From contig NZ_CP108938.1 in NCBI RefSeq assembly GCF_036347135.1, positions 6,138,001 to 6,202,000 of the forward strand: a stretch of 64,000 nt of DNA. The letters run 5' to 3'. Positions 1-8,979 of this stretch are shown here, piece after piece. Position 1 is the first letter of the stretch; each line of letters starts with the position of its first letter. The notes under the pieces are model-generated. The model did not search any database. It was not told where the DNA came from and saw only the letters and a program-made list of their open reading frames with translations. The stretch is from Streptomyces sp. NBC_00775 (GTDB lineage: Bacteria; Actinomycetota; Actinomycetes; Streptomycetales; Streptomycetaceae). Both the position numbers and the translations under genes were made by a program.

Positions 1-206
1 CTGCGCGAGATGGACCACACGCCAAGGGGCATGGCGGGCAGCAGGGCCAGCCCCGACCAGGGCTCGGGAATCCGGCTCCGCAGGACGGTGACGCCGACGG
101 CGACAGCCACCAGCCAGAGCATCAGCAGGGGACGTCGTACGACATGACGTGCGGCGCTCGTGAACTTCGGTCGCTCGTATGTGCGTTCAGCGCTCGTCGG
201 CCGCAT
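1..206 (-). CDS. Partial membrane protein, 3' end outside window
   Basis: An open frame reads leftward off the window edge from an ATG at 206, giving 68 visible residues. The N-terminus is basic (about residues 1-28) and is followed by a clear hydrophobic segment beginning RRPLLMLWLVAVAVG, then a short loop and the start of a second hydrophobic stretch ending LGVWSISR. This looks like the first part of a small polytopic membrane protein. No family is recognised. It diverges from the SLATT-type gene at 256, so the 50 bp between them should hold both promoters. The start codon is a choice of convenience; no strong ribosome binding site is visible. Confidence 0.5.
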   Translation of the reverse strand, partial: MRPTSAERTYERPKFTSAARHVVRRPLLMLWLVAVAVGVTVLRSRIPEPWSGLALLPAMPLGVWSISR

Positions 207-255
207 GGCTGGACGATAGCGGCCTGTTCCGTCCCGGGCTTTCCCAGGACACGAT

Positions 256-774
256 GTGCGCATGCGCCGCAGACAGCCCCTGACACCGACTCCGACACCG
301 ACGCAGGCACCGGCACCGGCACCATCGCGCGAGACCGAGCGCTGGACCTCCGCACCGGACCCGCTCCTCGCCCTGGCCCTGGGCGACCTGGCCTTCTACG
401 AGCAGGTGCGTGACTCGGCCCGACGGTGGTACCGCCTGTCCGAGCTGGGAGCCCTGACCACGTCCTCGTGCACGGTGGTGGCGGCGGGCCTGGGCGCTCC
501 GGCGTGGCTGACGGCCCTCATAGCCGGGGGAGCCCTGTTCTTCACGGGCTTCCGTCAGGTGTTCGGCCACGGCCCCCGCTACGTTCTGGCGGCCCAGTCC
601 CGGGAGGGACTGCGCAGAGCCATCAACCGTTACCAGCTGCTCCCCGACTCGGCCCGCGACGAAGAGGCCCGCCAGACCCTCCTCGCCGCCGTCGAGAACG
701 TAGGAGCCGAGGAACTCCGCCAGTGGTCCGACCAGCGCCAGCGCGCGACTACGGGGGGCAGCTCCCCGAGCTGA
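256..774 (+). CDS. DUF4231 / SLATT-like two-TM protein
   Basis: A 172-residue protein. After a Pro/Thr-rich N-terminus with repeated PTPTP and APAPAP, it has the DUF4231 layout: an amphipathic helix with FYEQVRDSARRWYR (about 50-65), two adjacent hydrophobic hairpin helices (about 68-105), then a soluble helical tail with PRYVLAAQSREGLRRAINRYQLLP. SLATT-family proteins are known as 2TM membrane proteins, some of them effectors in nucleotide-signalled conflict systems. No SMODS or SLOG partner lies next to this one, so a conflict role is not supported here. The N-terminal repeats make the exact start uncertain. Confidence 0.7.
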   Translation: MRMRRRQPLTPTPTPTQAPAPAPSRETERWTSAPDPLLALALGDLAFYEQVRDSARRWYRLSELGALTTSSCTVVAAGLGAPAWLTALIAGGALFFTGFRQVFGHGPRYVLAAQSREGLRRAINRYQLLPDSARDEEARQTLLAAVENVGAEELRQWSDQRQRATTGGSSPS

Positions 775-916
775 CCGGGGCCCGGGCGAGAGGCACCTCG
801 GATCCCGGATCGCTACAACCCCAGGGGCCCTCCAAGTGTCCAGGACATGACCGGGTGGCCAACGGCCACCCGGTCACCGTCCCGACCCCTGACCGACCCC
901 GACGAGGAGACCAACC

Positions 917-2146
917 GTGCGTCAGCATCTCCGCCCCTCGGCAGCCCTCGTGGCCGCCGCCGCGATCGCCGCCGTCGTCCCCGTGGCCGTCGCCCCCGTG
1001 GCGCACGCCGAGGAGGGCACGCCCGAGCTGGTGATCTCGACGCTGCCGCGCGCCACTCCCCAGCCCGGCGAGACGTACGACCAGTCCGTCACCCTCACCA
1101 ACAAGGGCACGGCGGCGGTGGACGGCGTCACCTTCCGTATCCGCCTGACCCGTGGCCTCGACTTCCCTGAGACCGTCGAGGGCTGCACCTACTCGACCAT
1201 CGAGAACCAGGTGAGACAGGCGCTGTGCGAACTCGACACGGTCATCGAACCCGGCGCCTCCGTCACCACGCCCGTACGGTTCAAGGCGCTGCCCAAGGCG
1301 CTGATGGAGGCCGTCGAGTACGGCACCGGGCCAACCGGTGAGACCCCCATTGAGGGGTACGGCGACAGCTACAAGCGGCTGGCCCTGACCGCGGACAGCT
1401 CGGCGGACCTCGTGGCCGTCGGTGACGAGGCCGAGGCGGAGCCCGGCAGCACCGTGACGATGAAGGCGACGCTGCGCAACGACGGCCCCGGCTGGATCCA
1501 GAACCAGGAGAGCGACGACCAGACGGCACTCATGGTGCAGATCCCGCCCGGCACCGTCGCCACCGAAGTTCCCAAGGACTGCGAGCCGTTCGGCATCGAC
1601 GGCCCGACCGGCCCGTCGGAACCGGGCAAGCCCCGCTACGTGTGCTCGCCCGCCGACCACACCATCGAGGTCGGCCAGTCGCTCACCTACTCCTTCACGC
1701 TCAAGCTCAAGAGCACCGTGCAGGACACCAAGGGCGAGGTGAGGGCGACCTCCGTCTACGACATCCACCCGGCGTTCGACAAGAACGCGGCCAACGACAC
1801 GGCCGCCCTCACCATCGACGTACCCGGCCAGTCCGGCTCGGGAGGCACTACCACCGGCGGCGGCTCGGCAACCGGCGGCTCCGACACGGGCGGCGACGAC
1901 AACGACCCCCAGCCGCAGTCCGCCGGCGGCACGGGCACGTCGGGCTCCACCTCGACGGGCACCTCGACCGGCGGTTCCACGGGCGGTTCCAGCAGCAGCT
2001 CCACCGGCAGCTCCACAGGCGGCAACCTGGCGAGCACGGGCTCGAACGGCACCCCGCTCCTCACCGCCGCCGCAGCCGCCGCCGCGGCACTCGGCGCCCT
2101 CCTGATCCTGGCCGTACGCCGGCGCGCGGGCACCAGGTCCTCCTGA
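917..2146 (+). CDS. Sortase-anchored (LAxTG) surface protein
   Basis: A 409-residue secreted surface protein. The GTG start at 917 follows a GAGGAG ribosome site. Residues 1-32 form a signal peptide ending VAHAEE. The body (about 35-300) has two immunoglobulin-like, DUF11-type segments with phrases such as TLTNKGTAAVDGVTF and TLRNDGPGW. A Gly/Ser/Thr-rich linker (about 305-370) leads to LASTG, a hydrophobic helix and a basic tail (RRRAGTRSS). LAxTG is the recognition motif of Streptomyces class E sortases, so the protein is expected to be covalently attached to peptidoglycan. No sortase gene is nearby. A strong hairpin follows the stop codon. Confidence 0.85.
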   Translation: MRQHLRPSAALVAAAAIAAVVPVAVAPVAHAEEGTPELVISTLPRATPQPGETYDQSVTLTNKGTAAVDGVTFRIRLTRGLDFPETVEGCTYSTIENQVRQALCELDTVIEPGASVTTPVRFKALPKALMEAVEYGTGPTGETPIEGYGDSYKRLALTADSSADLVAVGDEAEAEPGSTVTMKATLRNDGPGWIQNQESDDQTALMVQIPPGTVATEVPKDCEPFGIDGPTGPSEPGKPRYVCSPADHTIEVGQSLTYSFTLKLKSTVQDTKGEVRATSVYDIHPAFDKNAANDTAALTIDVPGQSGSGGTTTGGGSATGGSDTGGDDNDPQPQSAGGTGTSGSTSTGTSTGGSTGGSSSSSTGSSTGGNLASTGSNGTPLLTAAAAAAAALGALLILAVRRRAGTRSS

Positions 2147-2162
2147 CGGCCGGCTGACCATC

Positions 2163-2213
2163 ACGCCACGGCGGGCGCGTCCGGCAAGCTGCCGGACGCG
2201 CCCGCCGTGGCGT
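2163..2213. terminator. Bidirectional terminator hairpin
   Basis: A perfect 24-bp inverted repeat (2163-2186 with 2190-2213, 3-nt loop) lies between the convergent ends of the LAxTG gene and the CWB2 gene. It can serve both strands. Confidence 0.85.
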
Positions 2214-2222
2214 ACGTATGGA

Positions 2223-4238
2223 CTACTTCGTGGTCGTCACCCGCAGGGGCGCGAGGTTCGGGCTCGGGGCGGACAGGGTGCCGTTGGACAGCGGCTGAGC
2301 AGTCGTGGTCTGCGGTGCCGCGCCCTTGTAGTACGGCGTGTAGGTGTAGTGGGTGCCCACACCGATGGCCGCGCCGATCTTGGGGATGAGGGACGCGTCG
2401 ACCGATCCCGTGCCGCCGAAGACGGCCACGTGGTGGAGGCTCGACGACATCCACATCAGGTACCGCTTGGTGTCGTACGGCAGCGAGGTGGGGTCGGTCC
2501 ACAGCAGCGGACCGTAGGTGGTCATCGCCGACGCCGCGGAGACACCGCCCCGCCAGCTGCCCACGGAGGCCACCGCGGCATCCGACGGCAGCGACCACCA
2601 GAACTGGGCGAGGCTCCTGGCATTCGACTGCGGAGTGCCGCCGGCCACCCGGTAATAGCTGTACGAGCTGGGCCAGTTCGGCATCTTGCCGGCCTTGGAC
2701 GCCTTGGCCAGCGCCGACTCGGCGTCGGTGCCCACCGTGATGATCTTCGTCGTGCTCGGCTTGTACTTGTTGAGGTACGTGGAGACCGACGACGTCATCG
2801 TCGAACCCTCGGTCAGCAGTACGACCGCGGTCCCCGAACCACCCAGGGAACCGGCGGCGGAGCTTGCCGCGAGGGCGTTGTGGTAGTCGGTGCCGGTCGC
2901 CAGGAAGACGTACGTCGGCGTGCCGATGACGGCCTTGGCCACGGCCACCGAGGTGGAGTAGCGCGAGACGTCGGACAGCCGCTTGGCCACGTAACCGAGC
3001 GAGGTCACCTTGGACGCCACCGCGCTGCTCAGGATCTTGGTGCCGCCGACCAGATAGACGGTCTTGCCCTTCGGCAGCATGCGCTTGAGCTCCGTCTGCA
3101 CCGAGGAGTCCAGGCCCGTGCCGGAGGTCATCAGCACCGGCCCCCGCTTCTTGCCGGCCAGCGAGGCCGCGGTGGTGGCGTACGCGGAGTCGGACTTGCT
3201 GATGAGCACGGCCGCCTTGGCGGTCGTCAGCCCGGGGGTGCTCGTGCCGACCGTGTTCCAGGTCCACTTGGACGCGGCGATGTTGGTGTCGTACGTGTCG
3301 GAGCCGTAGACCCGGGAGATCGCGTTGTCCCGGACCGGCTGCCAGGCCACGTTGGTGCCGTCGGCCATGGGGACCTGTGTCTCGGTGCCCGTGCCGAGGT
3401 CGTGGAGCCAGACCTGCGGGCCGCTGGGGCCGGTGTCCGCGCTGCCGTTGAAGTAGATGTCGTACGCGATCCGGTTGCCCTGCGGGGACCAGGCGGGACG
3501 GTTGTGGTCGGTCGCGTCCGTGGTGAGCTGGGTCAGCCCGGTGCCGTCGGTCCTGACCGAGAAGAGCTGCTTGTGACCGTCGACGGACCGGGTGAAGGCG
3601 ACCGACCGGCCGTCGGGCGAGACGCTCGGCTCGCTCGCGCCGCCGGCCAGCTTGGTGAACGCCCCGGATACGCCGTTGTAGACCCAGACGGCCGGGGCGC
3701 CCGCGGTACCGCAGCTCGTGCCCGTGCGGACGAAGGCGAGCATGCCGTTCACCGCGCCGCTGGGCTGCGAGTCGCAGCCGTCGACATCGGTGCCGAACAG
3801 GGCCTTGGGCGTGCGGCTGCCGTCGGCCGCGGCCAGCCGCAGCCGGCCACCGGCCGTGAAGACGACGTCCCCGCCGCCGTACCAGAAGGTCGGGTCGGCC
3901 GGCTGCCAGCCGCTGCCCGACGGCATGGCGGTGTCGTTGCCGGTGATCTCCGAGTCGGCCCATGACGTGCGGATCTCGCTGCCGTTCACGAACACGATCT
4001 GGCTGCCGTCGGCGGACCAGGCGCCCTGGTTGCCGGACGCGCTGAACGAGTTCCGCGAGGACCCGTCGGTGTTGGTGAGGTTCATCCAGCTACCGACGGT
4101 GTACAGCAGCTTCCCGTCGGTCGCGGGCCAGCCGCTGGAGGCGGCCGTCGCCGGCCCCGGAAGCGCGGCGACGAGCCCGGCCGCGAGCGCGGCGACGGTG
4201 GTGAGCGCCGCGGATCTGCGACGCGTACGCGTGTTCAA
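2223..4238 (-). CDS. Secreted beta-propeller / cell wall-binding repeat 2 protein
   Basis: A 671-residue exported protein with a signal peptide (1-32, ending ATAAS). Residues about 35-310 contain WD40-like/TolB-type blades with recurring patterns such as GAWSADGSQIVFV, EPSVSPDGRSVAFTR and RPAWSPQGNRIAYD. Residues about 330-580 match the cell wall binding repeat 2 family (CWB2), with repeats of the type KGKTVYLVGGTKILSSAVASK and YVFLATGTDYHNALA. In Gram-positive bacteria CWB2 modules tether proteins non-covalently to wall polymers. A surface role is inferred and no catalytic motif is seen. It ends against a shared terminator with the preceding convergent gene. Confidence 0.8.
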   Translation of the reverse strand: MNTRTRRRSAALTTVAALAAGLVAALPGPATAASSGWPATDGKLLYTVGSWMNLTNTDGSSRNSFSASGNQGAWSADGSQIVFVNGSEIRTSWADSEITGNDTAMPSGSGWQPADPTFWYGGGDVVFTAGGRLRLAAADGSRTPKALFGTDVDGCDSQPSGAVNGMLAFVRTGTSCGTAGAPAVWVYNGVSGAFTKLAGGASEPSVSPDGRSVAFTRSVDGHKQLFSVRTDGTGLTQLTTDATDHNRPAWSPQGNRIAYDIYFNGSADTGPSGPQVWLHDLGTGTETQVPMADGTNVAWQPVRDNAISRVYGSDTYDTNIAASKWTWNTVGTSTPGLTTAKAAVLISKSDSAYATTAASLAGKKRGPVLMTSGTGLDSSVQTELKRMLPKGKTVYLVGGTKILSSAVASKVTSLGYVAKRLSDVSRYSTSVAVAKAVIGTPTYVFLATGTDYHNALAASSAAGSLGGSGTAVVLLTEGSTMTSSVSTYLNKYKPSTTKIITVGTDAESALAKASKAGKMPNWPSSYSYYRVAGGTPQSNARSLAQFWWSLPSDAAVASVGSWRGGVSAASAMTTYGPLLWTDPTSLPYDTKRYLMWMSSSLHHVAVFGGTGSVDASLIPKIGAAIGVGTHYTYTPYYKGAAPQTTTAQPLSNGTLSAPSPNLAPLRVTTTK

Positions 4239-4461
4239 GGTGCCCCCACAAGTGAATCGATGGCTGCCGGGCCCCTCCCCCGAGGTAAACGGACAGCGTC
4301 ATATGCGTCCGGACGGCAGCGCCGAAACCTTAATGGCAGGCTGTGACAGCTGTGAAGAGGGGGGCACTCCGCTGCGCGGCAGGTCACCCACCTTCACGGG
4401 CGAAGGCCCAAAGCAGGCCGGCGCCTCGTCGTTTCGTTTCCCGAAGGAGTGGGCGGCCGCG

Positions 4462-4905
4462 TCAGGAAGGCTCGGACGCCTCCGTGGACGGCCAGTTGGC
4501 CAGCCGGGCGCGGGCTTCCCGCGCGATGACCGGCCACGGGTCATCAACCAGACGCGCGACTGTCGACCGCGGCGAGTGCGGATGGCCCGCGACGATCCTC
4601 CGCACGGCGTCATGCGGATCGTCGGCCAGCTGTTCCAGCAGCTCGGGCGGGCAGTTGCGCTTGCCGGCCACCCGGTCCCGGACTCGCCAGTCGGAATCCT
4701 TGATCAGCTCGGCCAGAATCTCCGGCGGCGCCGTTCGGTTGTGCGCGGCCCAGAAACGCATGCCGGGATGGCTGCGCACCAGCTCCCACCAGACTGGCAG
4801 CGGCAAGGTCGCCCACGCCGAGCGGTTGTACTCCGCCGGGTCCGCACTCTCCCGCAGCCGGATGAACTCCTCCACGGAGGTGATCTCAGGGAAACGGTCC
4901 GCCAT
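4462..4905 (-). CDS. Leucine-rich-repeat-variant/HEAT-like repeat protein
   Basis: A 147-residue soluble protein. The ATG at 4905 (MADRFPEI) is preferred because the open frame upstream has no protein-like character. The body contains short alpha-helical repeats with a recurring pattern, seen in APPEILAELIKDSDWRVRDRVAG, CPPELLEQLADDPHDAVRRIVAG and PRSTVARLVDDPWPVIAREARA. This is the Px(E)LLxxLxxDxxxxVRxxVA signature of leucine-rich-repeat-variant proteins, which usually act as protein-interaction scaffolds. It diverges from the sigma factor gene; a functional link is not shown. Partner and function are unknown. Confidence 0.65.
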   Translation of the reverse strand: MADRFPEITSVEEFIRLRESADPAEYNRSAWATLPLPVWWELVRSHPGMRFWAAHNRTAPPEILAELIKDSDWRVRDRVAGKRNCPPELLEQLADDPHDAVRRIVAGHPHSPRSTVARLVDDPWPVIAREARARLANWPSTEASEPS

Positions 4906-5035
4906 GGCAGTCAGTAAGCCACGACGTCCGGGCCAGAGCCAGACGTCAAGCCTTGGCGGAGATGCCGCGAACGCTTGGTTCCTGGGCTGACAAGTAGAGG
5001 GTGTGACCGTGTGGCGCGGTTGCGGAAGGGGTCTC

Positions 5036-5806
5036 ATGAAACAGGAATCGGAACGGCAACCGGAGTCGGACGGCGAGGTGCCGGACGAGGGCGATCTGTT
5101 AGCCCGCTCGGCGCGCGACCCGGCGGCGTTCGAAGGGCTGGTCGCCCGCCATTCGGTGGCGCTCCACGGATATCTGGTGCGCCGGGCGCCCGCCGTGGCC
5201 GACGATCTGCTTTCCGAGGTCTGGCTCCAGGCCTACGCGAGCCGCCGGACCTTCGACAGCGCCCGCGGCACCGTACGCACCTGGCTGTTCGGCGTGGCCA
5301 GAAACGTCCTGGCCGCGCACTGGCGGCACACCGCACGCGAGCGGCCAGAGGCGGAGCCGGAACTGTCCGGGCGTGGGGCGGCGGAGACCGACCCGTGGCA
5401 CGCGGTGGACCAGCGGCTCGACGCCGCCGCGCTCGCCCCGCTGGTACGGCGCACGCTGGCCGGGCTCCCGCACGTGGAGCGCGAGCTGATGCTGCTCGTC
5501 GCCTGGGAGCAGCTCACCCCGACCGAGGCCGCCATCGTGCTCGGAATACCCCCGGGCACGGCGCGCTCCCGGCTGCACCGGGCCCGCAACCGATTGCGCG
5601 AGGCACTCGAACCTGGTCCCGGTCCCGGTCTCGATCCCGGCTCAGGACAGGACTCACGCATCGCCCTGTCCGCCTCGCGGTCCTCACCCTCCTCGCACTC
5701 CTCACGCTCCTTGCCCTCCTCACGCTCCTTGCCCTCCTCACCGTCCTTACCTTCCACACCTTCCACGCCCTCCCGCGTACTCCGTTCGACAGGAGACTTG
5801 GCATGA
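5036..5806 (+). CDS. ECF RNA polymerase sigma factor with Ser/Pro-rich tail
   Basis: A 256-residue ECF sigma factor. The ATG at 5036 follows GGAAGGGG and is preferred over an upstream GTG. Region 2 is near residues 20-90 (FEGLVARHSVALHGYLVRR, DDLLSEVWLQAYASRRTF, GTVRTWLFGVARNVLAAHWR). Region 4 follows (LPHVERELMLLVAWEQLTPTEAAIVLG, then PGTARSRLHRARNRLREAL). The last ~50 residues are a low-complexity Ser/Pro/Leu tail encoded by a tandem-repeated pyrimidine tract (about 5690-5770), which is unusual for the family. The stop codon overlaps the next start (ATGA), so the two genes are translationally coupled. Confidence 0.88.
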   Translation: MKQESERQPESDGEVPDEGDLLARSARDPAAFEGLVARHSVALHGYLVRRAPAVADDLLSEVWLQAYASRRTFDSARGTVRTWLFGVARNVLAAHWRHTARERPEAEPELSGRGAAETDPWHAVDQRLDAAALAPLVRRTLAGLPHVERELMLLVAWEQLTPTEAAIVLGIPPGTARSRLHRARNRLREALEPGPGPGLDPGSGQDSRIALSASRSSPSSHSSRSLPSSRSLPSSPSLPSTPSTPSRVLRSTGDLA

Positions 5807-6852
5807 ACGAGCACGAGGTTCTCGACTTCCCCGGCGTGGACGCCCTGATCGCCGCCGGTGAAGTCGCCCCGCCCGACGCCGCGGTGGTCGATGCCGCACT
5901 GGCCGCGGTGCGCCTGGCCGCCGCCACCGACAGCGCGGACGCGCGCCTGGACGCCGGTCGGCCCCGGCGGCGGTTCGGCCGGACGCGCCGCAGCCGCATC
6001 CTGCTCTCCGCCGCCGTCGCGGCCGTCGTCGCCGGAGCGGTCGCCGTTCCGACGATCCCCTTCGGTGGAACACGGCCCGCGGCCAGTGCGGACGCGGCGT
6101 CCTTCCTGCACGAGGTCGCGAGCACCGCCGCTGACGCGCGCACCACTGATGCCCCCTACTGGAAAGTGCGCCGGAAGATGATCTACGGCGAGGACCGCAC
6201 GGCCACAGGCTGGGGATCGCCCGTGAAGGTGGTCGGGGCCCGGAGCGGCGCTGCCACGAGCACGGTCTGGTTCAGCCGGTCGGGAATGATCAGCCGGGCC
6301 TGGAACGGGCAGTACGCGATGACTCCGGCGGGGAAGGAGCCCAACGCGCAGATGTCATGGCAGGTCGCCGGCCAGCAGGTCACGTGGGACGACCTCCGCA
6401 GGCTGCCGACCGAACCGCGCGCCCTCAAGGCGTATCTCTACAGCGGTACCCCGGACACGCCCGAGCAGGAGGCGGTCTTCAACGGCATCGTCACCCTGCT
6501 CACGGCCCCGGCGAGCCCCGAACTGCGTTCAGCGCTCTACGACGTACTCGCCGGACTTCCCTATCTCCGCCTCGTCGGTCCCGTGCACGACAGCGCCGGG
6601 CGAGCCGGGGTGGCCATCGAATACGACCTCGACGACGTGCGCAGCCGCGTCGTCATCGACCCGGAGACCGCGCTGCCACTTGAGGAGAAGACCACCACTC
6701 TCGGCGGCACCCACAACGGTGACCTCATCAGCGCCGTGACGTATCTGTCTCTGCGGCCGGTCTGGGATGCCCCCAAGGCCACGCCCTGGGACAAGATCCC
6801 GCCCGACCCCGACGATCCTCTCCGCAAGCTGGTTTCCAAGGCGAAGAAGTGA
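5803..6852 (+). CDS. CU044_5270-family membrane protein, sigma factor partner
   Basis: A 349-residue protein translated from an ATG overlapping the sigma factor stop. The cytoplasmic N-terminal part (about 1-60) is followed by one membrane helix (about 66-88, SAAVAAVVAGAVAVPTIPF) and a large extracytoplasmic domain containing YWKVRRKMIYGED and PETALPLEEKTT. This is the layout of the CU044_5270 family, which in actinobacteria regularly follows ECF sigma genes. An anti-sigma or sensory role is inferred from coupling and topology. A zinc-binding anti-sigma motif is not visible. Confidence 0.75.
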   Translation: MNEHEVLDFPGVDALIAAGEVAPPDAAVVDAALAAVRLAAATDSADARLDAGRPRRRFGRTRRSRILLSAAVAAVVAGAVAVPTIPFGGTRPAASADAASFLHEVASTAADARTTDAPYWKVRRKMIYGEDRTATGWGSPVKVVGARSGAATSTVWFSRSGMISRAWNGQYAMTPAGKEPNAQMSWQVAGQQVTWDDLRRLPTEPRALKAYLYSGTPDTPEQEAVFNGIVTLLTAPASPELRSALYDVLAGLPYLRLVGPVHDSAGRAGVAIEYDLDDVRSRVVIDPETALPLEEKTTTLGGTHNGDLISAVTYLSLRPVWDAPKATPWDKIPPDPDDPLRKLVSKAKK

Positions 6853-6864
6853 GGCCGGCCGGCG

Positions 6865-8481
6865 CTATGGCCCCGTCGAACGGGGCTGGGTGTTCGGGAT
6901 CCGTGAAGTGAAGAACATCGCGAGGAGAGCGGTGAAGGCGAGGATGGCGAGTGCGGCGCGCAGACCGTCGATCCTGGCCTCGGCGTTCACGTCGAGTGCC
7001 GCTTGAGTCACCTCGGTGCTCGTACCGGCCTCGTCGAGGGCGGACTTGAGCTGGGCGTCCGACAAGAACGGTACGCCGCTTTGGAGTTCGACAGCCGCCT
7101 GGCTCTTGACCTCGGCCGGGATCGCCGGATTCTCGTCCACGCTGGTGAGGAAGGAGGTCGTCAGCGCGGCGATCATGATCGACCCGGCGAGTGCCGTACC
7201 GATCGAGGCGCCGAGGTTGGTGACGGCGTTCTGGACGCCGCCGACTTCCGCGCTCTGTGATTCAGGCACCGCGGACACGGTGACCGACCCGAGCTGGGAC
7301 GCCAGCGCGCCCATGCCGAGCCCGATCAACAGAAGGGGGATGGTGACGATTTCCGCACCGGCGTTCACGTCGAGCGCGGCCATCAGCGCCACCGCGCCCG
7401 CGAGCAGTGAGAGGATCCCGAGCCGCACCACCCGCCGCGGCGAGACGTCCGGGAGGAAGCGGGGGATCAGGACGGCGGCCGCCATCAGCGTCACGGAGAG
7501 CGGCAGGATGCGGGCGCCGGTCATGAGCGCGGACAGGCCCAGGGCCACCGACAGATAGAGCGGTACGACGAAGAACACGCCCATCTGAACGAGGTACTGG
7601 AAGAAGAACATCGTCAGTCCGCCGCTGAGCTGCCTGTTGTGCAGCATGGCCGGGTCGATGAGTGGTTCCTTGCGCCGCTTCACCATGTGGGTCTCCCAGG
7701 AGAGGAAGAGCCAGACCAGAAGCAGACCGGCCAGCATGAGCCACACGACCAGCGAGACCCCGAGCCACGAGGGCGCGTCGGGCTTCGGCTGGAACCAGCC
7801 CCATTCGTCCGAGCGGAGTACGCCGTAGACGAAGATGCCGAGCCCCAGCGCGGACAGCACGGTGCCGACGAGATCGATGCGCGGGCGTTCGCCGACCGGC
7901 GCGTCAGCGATGCGGCGGGCGAGCACCAGGATGCCGAACACCATCACGACCTCACCGGCGAAGACCCACCGCCAGGAGAAGTACGTCGTCGCGACACCCC
8001 CGATGAGCGGCCCCACCGCGATCGCCACGGCCCCTGCGGCCGTGACGAGACCGTAGGCGGCGGGACGGCGTTCCGTGGCGAAGTTGCTCGCCACGAGCGC
8101 CACGATCGCGGGCAGGATGAGTGCCGCGCCGATCCCCTCCAGGAACGACCAGCCGAGCAGCAGCACGGGCAGGTTCGGCGCGAGCGCCGTGGTCAAAGAG
8201 CCGCAGCCGTAGATGAAGCAGCCGATCATGAACGCGCGTTTGCGGCCGATCAGCGCCCCCACCTTGCCGCCGGGGATCATGAACATCGCCATGACGAGGG
8301 TGTAGGCCGTGATGGCGCCTTGGATACCCGTCACCGTCGTACCCACGTCTTCGGCGACCGTCGCGATCGAGACGTTCATGACCGAGCTGTCGAGCGCCAT
8401 CAGGAACTGTCCGGCAGCCAGCGCCACCAGGACGATGCGCGCCGTTGCCGAACTCTCAGCAGTGCCTGTCCTGGGTGCCAT
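6865..8481 (-). CDS. MFS multidrug exporter, DHA2 (14-TM) type
   Basis: A 538-residue transporter from ATG 8481 (MAPRTGT); an upstream in-frame ATG at 8538 is possible. The protein has the DHA2 layout with about 14 hydrophobic segments. Motif A-like sequence is seen in GGKVGALIGRKRAFMIGC, and LMALDSSVMNVSIATVAEDV in TM1 is typical of EmrB/QacA-like proton-driven efflux pumps. A soluble insertion (about 455-500) precedes the last helix. It stands alone and converges on the CU044_5270 gene with a gap of only 12 bp. Substrate unknown. Confidence 0.85.
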   Translation of the reverse strand: MAPRTGTAESSATARIVLVALAAGQFLMALDSSVMNVSIATVAEDVGTTVTGIQGAITAYTLVMAMFMIPGGKVGALIGRKRAFMIGCFIYGCGSLTTALAPNLPVLLLGWSFLEGIGAALILPAIVALVASNFATERRPAAYGLVTAAGAVAIAVGPLIGGVATTYFSWRWVFAGEVVMVFGILVLARRIADAPVGERPRIDLVGTVLSALGLGIFVYGVLRSDEWGWFQPKPDAPSWLGVSLVVWLMLAGLLLVWLFLSWETHMVKRRKEPLIDPAMLHNRQLSGGLTMFFFQYLVQMGVFFVVPLYLSVALGLSALMTGARILPLSVTLMAAAVLIPRFLPDVSPRRVVRLGILSLLAGAVALMAALDVNAGAEIVTIPLLLIGLGMGALASQLGSVTVSAVPESQSAEVGGVQNAVTNLGASIGTALAGSIMIAALTTSFLTSVDENPAIPAEVKSQAAVELQSGVPFLSDAQLKSALDEAGTSTEVTQAALDVNAEARIDGLRAALAILAFTALLAMFFTSRIPNTQPRSTGP

Positions 8482-8811
8482 GGGCGAATGGTCCCAGCGG
8501 TCCCAGCGGTCCCGCGGGATGGATCCGCGACCCGCCATGGAGATCAACTGATTGGCGGACGTGAGGTGGGTGGAGCGGTTCCGGGCGGGAGGGGGCAGGG
8601 GACCACCACCTGCCCCGATGGGCGGTGACGTCGGCGATCCAGGTGGCCGAGATGCCTGCCGGATCAGAGTGTGGAACGGTGTAGGGAGGCCGGGAACAGG
8701 GCCCGGACAGGGCGCGCGTTCCCGGGCCGCGTCGTCCAGGAGGTGGCATGGCGGCGACCAGGTCAGCAGGAGCCCTCGGAGTGCCAGCCGCAGACGAATC
8801 GTCTACCCGGC

Positions 8812-8979
8812 CCGTTGGACATCATCGAGGCCGAGTCGGACGACCGGCTGCGGGAGTTCGTGCCCATCCGCTACGGCCGGACGCCAGACCCTCCCTTCCG
8901 CTTCTCCGCACCGGCCGGGTCTTCGCCGAAGTCGCCTGACACGGCGTCGGCACCACGCGACAGGGAGAACCATCGATGA
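8812..8979 (+). pseudogene. Remnant of a DUF2252-family gene
   Basis: The frame through 8812-8904 reads PLDIIEAESDDRLREF followed by VPIRYGRTPDPPFRF. This matches the N-terminal signature I recall for DUF2252 proteins, (L)VPIRYGRM..SPF.F.RGAA. After that point the frame becomes unrelated and stops near 8979, so several hundred residues are missing. It abuts the next gene, whose start overlaps its stop. It is a decayed fragment, not a working gene. Confidence 0.55.

Noticed and set aside
749..2164. 471-residue antisense frame under the LAxTG gene
   Set aside because: Shadow frame without motif; the sense frame has signal peptide, linker and sorting signal.
2161..3963. 600-residue minus-strand frame under the CWB2 gene
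   Set aside because: High-GC shadow frame: Arg/Gly/His-rich, no domain pattern. The overlapping frame gives a clear propeller/CWB2 protein.
4975..6852. 625-residue fusion frame spanning the sigma factor and its partner
   Set aside because: It is the CU044_5270 gene extended upstream through the sigma gene in the wrong frame; the ATGA overlap at 5803 gives the true start.
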